Source: Hirundichthys speculiger (Eukaryota > Chordata > Actinopteri > Beloniformes > Exocoetidae). From it: DNA of 64,000 nt. The stretch's first letter is position 1; each line of letters opens with the position of its first letter. The notes beneath the pieces are model-generated. The model ran no database searches and was not told where the DNA came from. It saw only the letters and a list, made by a program, of their open reading frames with translations. A program made the position numbers and the translations under genes. Location: contig JAGFBZ010002268.1 of assembly GCA_018398805.1 (NCBI GenBank), forward strand, positions 930,001 through 994,000. The letters run 5' to 3'. Below, in pieces: positions 42,901-53,832 of the stretch.

Positions 42901-45900
42901 CAAATGCTCTACAGCACTAATGTCTTCTGGAAAGATGAGACTAAACTGGTGATGTTTGAAATTAATGCACAGGGCCATGTTTGGTGAAAACTAAACACAG
43001 AATATCAGCACAAACACTGCATACTTAGACATCCTAAGGAATCAGTTGAGGGTTCTTTTTTTCCTGAGATCTAAAAATATTATTATTATGCAATGTAATT
43101 TCATTTTCATATGTCTGATGAAATGTATGCATTTCATTTGAGAAGATATGCTCTTCTTGTCTGAAGATTTTGAAAGATGGATCCCTCTTGTTCTGTCCTT
43201 GTAATGCTTTCTCACATTTTAAGCAGAGATGTTTTGTGCAGCTTTTCAAATCCAAAATAAGGATTCGTGAATGAGATTATAATGCCTTCTGATCCAAAAT
43301 TGTAAGTTTGCATCAGATGACCTAGTTAAGTAAGTATTAAATAACACTTTATTACAAAATAATGATGCATAGTCAAAACATCAAGACACAAAGTATCATT
43401 TATTAGAAAATTAAGTCCATTGTAAAACATTATTTCATTAGTAATATTCCATATATATGTAAATACACACAAAAACATGTGCACAATTCCCACTACCCAT
43501 TTAACTCTACCACCTAGTGCACTGTATCTTCATATTCCACCATAGTTACTGATCATGCCATGGACGGTAAGAGTAATGGCATGTAATGAGTTTCTGTATG
43601 AGGTACACTGAAAGCTAAATGAACTGTCAATTTTTATTATTTATTATTCAGTACTTAAAGTTTTGCCTCATTAAAGAGCAGCCCCCCTGGGCTGCAGAAT
43701 TGTTCAAAATCTACTTTCATCTGTGGATGTCTTTTACCCCCCATCAGCTCACAATGATGCTACCAGTGCCACAGGCATAATTTACACTCCCTCTTTTTGT
43801 CCATTTTTATCACTTGTGGTTGCTTTTTAATCATTAAGTAGAATAGGGTAGCAGGGTGATTAAGCAGAATGGGGCATATGTAGTGCTGAGGAGTGTTGTG
43901 AACAGCAGATGGAAAAATTATTGACCTTGGTCACTTTAATTTTCACTGAAGTATCTGACATATTTTGGGCTCTACTATGCAGAGTGATAAAAAAAAAGAC
44001 TGCACAATTACAGAAATTTCCTGTTTCCTGTGGTTCAATCAATTGTGTGTGTACTATGTTGCTAAATTCCATCCATTATCTGTACCCACTTAATGCTATG
44101 CAGGGTCATGCAGATCTGTTGGAGTCTATCCCAGCTCTCTTTGGGTGAAAGGCAGGGGCACACCCTGGACAGGTCGCCAATGTATCACAGGGCCACATGT
44201 AGACAACCAACCATGCACGCTCACACTCATTCCTTTAGGTAATTTAGAACCACCAATTAACCTTACATGCCAAACATGTCTTTGGGCTGTGGGAGGAAGC
44301 CAGAGTACCAGCCACAGGGAGAACAAGCAAACTCCAGACAAAAAGGCCCTTGCCACGGTTTGAACCAGGAACCCTTTTGCTGTAGGCAACAGTGCTAACC
44401 ACCGTGCTGCGCATGTGCTAAATTTACAGTATAGTATTGAAGAGGAAGCCATGCAGTAACGATGTTCATTGAAGGCAAATATATCTTTGTGACTGTGTTT
44501 ATAATCACATGAAACACTTGAACATGTAGAAATACATTGGCAGTAAAAAGCATGAGCCCTATTTGCAATAAAATGTGATCTCATCTTCATCCAAGTCCCA
44601 ATAATTGGCAAACACAGTATGCTTAAAATGACAACAATTATAATTTCTTGTCTCTTTATTCAATTAACCCATTGCACGTAAACATTGACAGTAGTGAAAG
44701 AATAAATGAGGGAAACCTTGAAGTTATTAGCTGGTTAAAACCTTTATGACAGCATTGTCTTCGAGCAAGTGCTTTCAGTAGCTCCGAATCAGACCTGCAT
44801 GGGCATTCGAGGGAGCCATTCCTCCTTTAGACCTGCTTCAACTCAGGCAGATTTGTCGGATGTCCAGTGTGGACAGCTCTCGTAGTCACTCTACATCAGT
44901 GGTTCTCAACTGGTGGGTCTGCGACCCAAAAGTGGGTTGCAGACCCGTTTTCAGTGGATCGTGGGCCTTTGCCTGGCGAAGGAAATGCTATTTAAAAAAA
45001 AAAAAAACGTGTCATTCATACTCCTTAACAGTAGATGGCGATAATGCCCTGTAATGCAAATTGACACCCGCCAGTTTACACCTCAGAAAAAGATCTGCAA
45101 AGTTTGTTTACATGTGTTGAGCATGGGGAAACGCAGATACAATGAAGAATATATGAGATATGGATTTTCTTATCTTGAAGACAAAGGTCAGTGAGTGGTT
45201 ATTCAGCTAAAACTATATATTTTGAGTTCTTTTCGAAACTACTACTCAGTGGTTGCGCAGTTTCATTTCATGTTTGTGTATGTTGAGTCTGTTCAAAAAG
45301 GCTAAAGTTACTAAAGTGAAGTGTTTTGGATTTAATCAAAATGCAGCTAATTGAACATCAAAGGGAATATTTCCCACTTGAAGTCATTTTGCTTATGCCA
45401 TTTTGGTTTTTGCCATTTTGTTTCACCAATAAACTTATTTTTTTGTGTTGGCATTCTGTGATATTCTATTTTACTATCTCCAATTCAAACTGCACAATCT
45501 TTTCATTCAATAAATTTGAGAAGTTGGAAATTTTCCTTGATTTGGGTCACGGCTTGTCATTAAGGGTGATGGTGGGTCCTGAAGCCAAACCAGTTGAGAA
45601 CCGCTGCTCTACATTATCACACATTTGTTCAGTAATTTGCATATGGTAGACTTGTGAACAAAGTGTTTACCACTTTTATATCTTCAAACGTTAAGCTGTA
45701 GCTTGTAGGTTCTATATCTGAGGATTCTGTGTTGTGCTTTTGGAGTAGGGTTGCAAAGAGATGGAAATTTTCTGAAAACTTTCTGTGGGAAGTTAGGCTG
45801 GGGAATTTTGGAAATATTCCAAACTGAAAACCTTTCAAGGAAATTAAGGGAATTTGAAACTGTATCATATCCAAACACATATATAAAGATTTTGTTTTGT

Positions 45901-47796
45901 CATAGGCACACATCCATGCAAAATAATACAATAAAAAAATCAGCAGATTTATTTGTAAGTATATCTTTATAATGTTATAAAAAAACAACAAAAAAATGAG
46001 TGTTGAGTAAAAATTTTCTCATCTCCCTCCAAACCCACCGATTCAGAAATAAAGTAGAATGATTTTTATTTGTAATGGATGTGTTTAATAAAGACATGAG
46101 AAACGACATTTGTGTGTTATCAGCCTAAGAACATTGTTTTGGTCTCTTTTTGTCTAAAATGAAGCTCAGAATACATTTTATGATAAATTTAATTCATTGC
46201 CTTGGCATTTTGTAAAGTGGTTTAATAAAAGGCCTTTTCAATGCACACTTCAAAAAAAAAAAAAAGCACTGTCTTATAGTTTTCAGTATCTTCATTATTT
46301 TACATAATTAGGGGCTACTGAGTACTGTGAAAATAGTATCCTCTAGATGGCAGCACCAGTCAAAACCAGTCATCCCTGCTTTTGGGGCTTTTGAAAGAAC
46401 TGCAAACTTCTGATTTTGAATGGAACTATGGGAAACTCCCTTCAGAAAGCACTGATTTAGTGCTAAAGTAAGGACAAACCGGGGAGGAATATTGACTTGC
46501 TGAACCTCAGTAAAGGTTCAAGGCTATGTTTTAGTCAATTTGGCAAGGGACAGATCAACATTGATGGTGACCCTATTGGTGATCCTGCCTACTTTGCCTG
46601 CAATAACTGGAGGAAGGCCATAGTGGAGAAAGGCACTGGTCTGCAAACCCCCAGAAGAGGGTGAGTTCTGCCAGTTTACACGTCATATCCCTTGGTAGTC
46701 AGGTAGCTCCTGTTACCAAACTGGGCAAACTGATAAAACAACCTTTATTTCTATTCTACACCAGCACAGTTACACGAATATCCTGTTTGTGTGATTTTTA
46801 GTATGACCAGTTCTGTGTACTTTATACTTAATTGACAGTGAAATTTTAAACAGCCTAATTTAGTTGTAAACTAATGGATATCAGCTGATATTGCAATGCT
46901 CTTGCAATGCTGTGTTTCATACTTTCAGGAAGTGCATAAGTATGCAACATAAAGTAGCTTAATGGCTTTTAACAACACCATTATATATTTTTTCTTAAGC
47001 TAATATGATACCTTACCAATGAGATGTATACTCTAGTTATCAGCATACTGTTGTGCAGTTTTTTAAAAACTCAAAAGCAAATATAGCCAATTCTCCAAAT
47101 GGTCACGGTACCTATATTTATAGTAGCTGCAGCTGGTATTCCTGTGAAATAATTTTTCTGTCACCTCAGTTTTTTAGTTGTGGACCCGTATAAAGGTTTT
47201 TTTTTTTCCCTTCTCTTTTTTTTAGGTGATGGTATATCAAAAGAACAGTGTGGTCCAACAAACATTGTTTGTTTTTTTTGTTTTATTTTATTTAGATGAT
47301 GTGACATGTTTGAAGTGCATACTAATATTTTACCCTGGCATGCACTGCTTTGTATCCAGGGCAGATATTTAGTATCCACACTGTACTTATTCGCCCACAG
47401 TTTTAAAAAGTCATTTGTTCATTAAATTGTAGGCATAATAAATCCTGGAGCACTGTAATGGCTTTCTACTCATGGGACAGCAAAGCGTACAAAAAGCTGC
47501 TGATCACCTGAAAAATACTGAACTCACTGGAATATAATTTAAACGAGTCAAGTACTTTAAATGCATTTTTGTTTCTGTATGTGGCGCTTTGCTGTAGTTG
47601 TCATTTGGTCTCCATGGAGACCCCAGTGGATTTTGGTTTCAGTGTTATTAATTCCAGGTGAGCAGACAGCCATTATGTGAAATTAATAGGAATTAAAGGT
47701 AACAGCATGTTAGGTGAAAGGTGGGATAATTTATTTAGTCTGTCACTGCATGTCTGTGTTTCTTTGTGTGCACATGTGTGCCTATGTTTCTGATAA

Positions 47797-47873
<77 letters not shown>

Positions 47874-47889
47874 ATATAGTATATATATC

Positions 47890-47942
<53 letters not shown>

Positions 47943-50900
47943 ACTGTATAGTTTTCCTTTTAAAGATTTTTTTCTTTAACATTTCCCAACCAAAAAAACA
48001 GCCCCTTCCAATTGCTGGACAAAATGAATGCTCGATTTCAACGCTTAATTAACGTTGGTGTGCTGAAGGCATTTGTTGTAAAAAGTCATCCCATCACTAA
48101 GAACATTGATTGCTCCATGCTGCTGTGAGACCTGCTGTACTTCCAGGCATCTCTAATCATTGTTCGACACCTTGGAAGACAGACGCCTCTGTTTAAAGTT
48201 AAAGACCAGTCTATGTCAGGTACTTAAAAAAAAATGTGACCTCATCCGTTCTTCACTCGGCTCCCCCTGGAGGTAGTTGCTCCGATTCCTCCATTCCTGC
48301 TCCCATTTCCCTTTAGTCTGTTAATGATGATTGGACCCATGCACGACTCTCTTCTCCTACATGTCCCTTAAGGCTGAGCGATGCTATTTGGGATCAGACA
48401 CTGTTTAGTTATTGGCCAACAATGGAAAATGTCTTTTAATAACACACCTATTACGGATTAGGTGGTAATTGAGACAGTAATCAATAAACTAGCTGAGCGG
48501 AAAATTAAAGGTACGTGAAGCCCGGAACACCTCCCGAAACCACAGCACACGGAGCATGGTTTTTTTTTTTTTTTTTGGGGGGGGGGGGGGGGGGTGTTAG
48601 GCCCACTGTTCAGATGTGGCCTGGTGAAAGTGCCGGAGGGTGAAAGCAGAAGGCTGGGAGCGAGAAGGGGATCTGACAGTGATAAATAGGCCTTTTAATA
48701 ACAGCTGTGCCACTTGGGTAGCCATTCTGATCAATTCCCGTCTAAGTCGGTCCCATCGTCCTTCCTCCCTCCTCCACAGTGGAGGAAGATCATTTACATA
48801 TTGTTGTGATGACTGTGGTGTTCACACTAGATGGTAAATTAAATGCAAAGGCATCATGTAAAGGTGTCATCTGAAGTGGTGTTGTATTGTGGAAGACCTT
48901 TGTTTGTTTGTTTTCAAGTAGAGGGCATGAAAAAACACACTTAAGCATACACATGCATACTCACAGATGGCTTGCTTAACTGAAACATCAATTATTGCAT
49001 TGCCTTGGCAAGCAGCTGAGAGGCTCCAGACTGTGTGTATACCCCATGTTAGTCCTGCAGGATATGAGTGTTTGGTGAGCTGTTGACCTGGGGGAGAAAA
49101 GGGGTAATGCTACAGTCCCTGAGAACAATCCCACAGGGCATTGGTTCTCACTGGCAACAGATTTCAGCGCAGCAGGCTCATTTTTCTGAAGACCACGGAT
49201 TTACCCTGTCTTCAGTAAATACGCATTTTTGCATGTGAAAAAAACATACACATTTCAAATCTTCCAAGGCTTTTTTTTTCATCTGTCATATTTTAAATAA
49301 AGATTATTGCAGATATTTTAAAATGCTATTAATATGTGAAATAGCTTGAATGGCTTTGTTTAAGTATAGGCTACAGTAAATATATAAAAGTTCCAGGTAA
49401 ATACTAATCACTTCTTCCTCTCTTTAGTACTGCAATACAATGAATGAACAACGCCTGAACGGACTGCTGCCAGACCCTCTGCAGATTTTTCCAAGAGGTA
49501 TTGAGTTACACTTTACAATTTACTGTGGATTACGAATGATCAAAGGCAAATACATTTGTGATTACTGTATTTGTTAATCCCCAAATTTTAATATCTAGAA
49601 ATATTCTCACTTTTGTAAATGGAGTGTTTCACTTGTACTGTCTTAAAAACAAACCCTGTATCATGATATGCAGTGGCTCATTCTGTTAGTGTTTAGAGAC
49701 ATTTAAAAAGAAAAAAAATCTGCATTTCTTCTGCACCATGAATATAAAGTGTAAGCTTGTGCTGAGGTTAACCCTTAGCTTGAGTAAAGTGTTTTTAAAT
49801 GAGTCCTTTTTGAATACATGCTTTTTTTTTTTTTAATGCCTTCTTCGGTCTACTCAATGCTATACATGATTGCTAACGGGCCTCAAGGGCAAAGTGGCAA
49901 AACAACCTTTATTTCTCTTTTACTTTTTTTTTAGTTTGTCTTTCTTTTACTTCTCTATCTCCTTCACTTTTCTCAAACCCTAAACTGATTGTTTTTCCTG
50001 TCCACCTACCACCAACTGTCTCAAGAGTCCAACATCTCAATCACTCTCAAGTCCACAACTAATTTCAGAGTAACCCTCATTTCATTTCATCTTTTTTTAT
50101 TTGTAAAGAACTGATTCCTTTTCACTGCATTTGTAAATGGTTCAGTGATGTGTTCTACAATCTAGTCAATTACTGTTTCAGCGGGCAAGACTCCAGGGAT
50201 CCGGAACATACATGGCCTGAAGGTAACTATCTCAATAATTGTTTCAGCTGCCTTACACAGAGAAAGAGGGGAGGGGATGGGAGGAACTTGAATCGAATGG
50301 ATTGGTAACGCTGTGTTCCACTTATTGAAATGTCAATTGAAGTCAAAGCTCTCCTGTTCTTTCACTCATTCTCTTGTTCCCCACGTTCATGTTTATGTAT
50401 GGGGATATCTGGCTGTGCCTGTCGCAGGGCTTGTCTCTCTCCTTCTCAGTCTGCCTGTATTTCCTTGGTTTTCATGTTAGGATAGTCAGTTAAGTTTAAG
50501 ATGTTTGCATGAAACCCAGATTCCCCTCCAGAGTGTTGATTCTTACATTCCCTGTGATAGGTAGAATATCAGTATTTAGTTGGAGCAACATTTTTCAGTA
50601 AGAGGATGGCATTGTTCAACCGTGAAATTGTCATTACAAGCTCCCAAATGGCCTTTCCACACAACCTTCCTACTTTATGTAGGCATATGTTCCTATTGAA
50701 ACTCATTACTAATTATCATGGGTTAAATGATTTGACACCTCTTCCATCTCTCTTGATGATCTATATTCATCTTTGTTGCAATAACAAAGTCAAACCCCAC
50801 AAAGACGGGGTTTTGTTTAATATTTCTTCAGAAGACCTTTGGTCACTGCTACCGAATTATCTTCATGATCCCTTTTTAATGCTTTTTTTTTTTATTTTAT

Positions 50901-53123
50901 TTTAATAGTAAAAGGTCTGTTTTTAATATGATGTTCCACAAAAACCTTGTGTTCTTTGATCATCTTTCCACTCTTGTCTTCTGGTTTAATATGAAGGTAA
51001 TTGTCCAAAGAGAGCTTTGTGTGCCATTTAAATTAGGTTTTACTGGGCACTAATTAAAGAGAGAATTCCTGTGCTTTTTTTTACCCACACATCTGCCTTT
51101 GACTTCAGTTAGTTATTTTAGTGTCCACTTTAAAGGGTCTTCTTATTTGTGTTAAATGTCTTGAATGAGTAGGGGCCTTTAAAGTAAACATGGATGGGGA
51201 AAAATTGTTGATAAAGAGTGTAAGGAACAGAGCATGACATTGTGATGCATGACATTTTAATATCTTGAACTTATAACTCATTTTTATATGTCTTTTTTTC
51301 TCCTACGTGAAGCTTTATTTGCTGTTCTTTTATGCAAACAATTTCTTTGTCTCTCCCCTCTTTCTTTCATCTCTTCCTGCCCTGCCATCTAATGAATGTC
51401 AGTTGACCTTCAGGCTTTATTGAGAGCTTGGGTTTTGTTGTTTTTATCAGTGGCTCTGCCCATACACTTGACTTTGGCCTTGGCCACTGTGTGTTTGTGA
51501 CTTTCATTTGTTTTTGAACCTTCAGGTTAATACAAGACCTAATCCAGCCAATGACTGCACTCATGCTGTACCAGACTCCATAGCCAACAACAGGTGAGTA
51601 TTTTGGCACAGGAAATTATTTTTACCTAACTAGGAAGAAACTGTGTTTGTTTGAAAGATAAATAAATGTTATAAGAGTAGAAAACTATATGGTATGTTTT
51701 ATCAATATAACACTCTTTGCTTTTCTTTTCTTTTCTTTTTCTTACCTGCAGTCTGAAAAAATCATCAGCTGAACTCAAGAAGATTTTGACAAATGGGCAG
51801 GTGAGTGTGCAGGATGTAATACAGTGTGTATTTGGTCGTGTTGTGTCTTCATTGTACCACACATTAGAGCATTTATATAGGTTGTGTGGTAAGAAAAAAA
51901 ATCCTTCTTTCCTCTCTTTTTCACATATACACACTGTAGCCAGTTTGTCAGGAAGACAATTAAGCCCACAGTCTGTCAGGTGTCTGTGCAACAGTGAACG
52001 AAGGAAGTTGTTTTCTCTCATTTCTCAGGGCTTAAAGTATTCTGGCACCGTGCCGGATCGCCGGGCGTTTGACTCTGAATTCAGGAAAAAAAAAACACAC
52101 ACACATACACAAACAGAAACACGTTATCTCTGAGTGGTCTTGAATGCAAGCGAGGTGAGCGGGTGTTTTTTTCTCCCGTAATCAGAAGAATAGAGGCAAA
52201 ATTCAAGAGGCGCTGGGCCTGGACAGAGGAAAGGGGCCGGGACGCAGAGCTGGTTGGGAGCTTGGTGCCAGAAGCTGAGGGAGCCTGGTTCCTGTTCTTG
52301 TGTGTTGTGCTCCAAGAAGCTAGTCTTTGCAACTAGCGGCAAAAAAGCTCTTCGCCCTCACGAAGGAGACGGCGGATGTAAAGCAGCTGTGCCATGGGCT
52401 CCGACACACAACAAGCCGTTTACTGGAGCCACAGCGGAGATAGCGGCCCATATGACTGATCGTATTTGCGAACTTGAAAATACGCGTGTGCTTCTTCACT
52501 GCAGAACACGACTTATCATTAACGATTGCTCAACCGGTCGTAGATCCGTGTAAAAAGTAGCGTTGATAAAAAACGCTTTACAAAACTGTCCATTTCAACT
52601 CAGTAGGCCAGTTATATGAACACACATGACATAGCTCCAGAGTTGAAGAAGTGTCTGTCTGATCAGTTCCAAAGATGGATGTTTTCTCTGAATGTTGATG
52701 AAGCATCCTCCCAAAACATGGAAAAAAATACTCAATGTAACTGTTGGCTTTTTTAATGATGATGCATCCAGACTAATAACATCTAATAATCTAATAACTG
52801 CCTCTGCAAATATATATGTTAAAGAGGAGACGATTCAAGACCCAATGGAATGTATTTCCTATAACTTAATTTGCCATTGTTTTGAACAAAAATAATGGAA
52901 AAGTTGCAATTTTTATGTTTTTTAGGGCTGGGCAAAGATTCAAAATTTTAATCACGATTAATCGCATTGATGCAAAATCAAATAATGAATTCAAAAGTAG
53001 TGTAAAGGTCACTTTTATTTAAAGTGACCTGCTGGAGACGTACTGCTGCCATATGAACTAAAGTGCCATAACATTTGGGCCCTGATCGTACACCTCCCGC
53101 TACCCACAAATATATATATATAT

Positions 53124-53206
<83 letters not shown>

Positions 53207-53785
53207 TATCTATATATATCTTCTAGTATATCTATCTCTATATATCTCTATATCTCTATATATCTATATATATATCTATATATCTATATATATATCTATA
53301 TATATATATATATATCTCTATATATTATATCTATCTATATATCTATATATTCTCTATATCTATCTATATCTCTCTATCTACTTATTTAAGGTTCAGCTTA
53401 AAGTCCAAAGTTTATTTCATTTGAACTTGCACTATAATTTTTGTTCCTGATAATTGTTTGCATATTTTGACCTACTATGGTTGTTAGTGTTTACTTAAAT
53501 TTGCACCAGACAAATAAGCTTTGTTCCTGTTATTTATTTTGTTCATTTAAAATAAAACCTATATCTGTGCCAGTTGTTTGCCCTTTTAATGTGAAAGTTT
53601 CATTTTGATAAGATTTTCACTTCTGATGTTGAAGTATGACAAGAAAATCACAAGATTTTGTGAAATTATTTAAATGTATGTGTTTTTTGCACATTTATAC
53701 AGCAATTAAGAATACCGAGATAATATCGTAAACCGTGACAATTTGGTCACTATAATCGGGATATATATATATATATATATATATA

Positions 53786-53832
<47 letters not shown>

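Larger units (their letters stand above)
42116..49427 (+). other. map2k5 intron 3, mixed transposons and regulatory-like blocks
   Basis: 7.3 kb. It contains a Tc1 remnant (42570-43025), a fish dispersed repeat (44069-44410), a hAT element (44889-45614), a hAT fragment (45746-45860), a TTF-like coding relic (46467-46661), a long TA/GT array (47801-47936) and repeat-free blocks at 48050-49220. The stretch 43030-44068 shows nothing recognisable. Confidence 0.8.

Noticed and set aside
44126..44611. 161-codon minus-strand open frame, the longest in the window
   Set aside because: It lies almost entirely over the abundant fish dispersed repeat at 44069-44410 and has no protein-like domain.
53162..53389. 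75-codon Tyr/Ile/Ser frame
   Set aside because: It is a TA/TCTA array read as protein; no gene.
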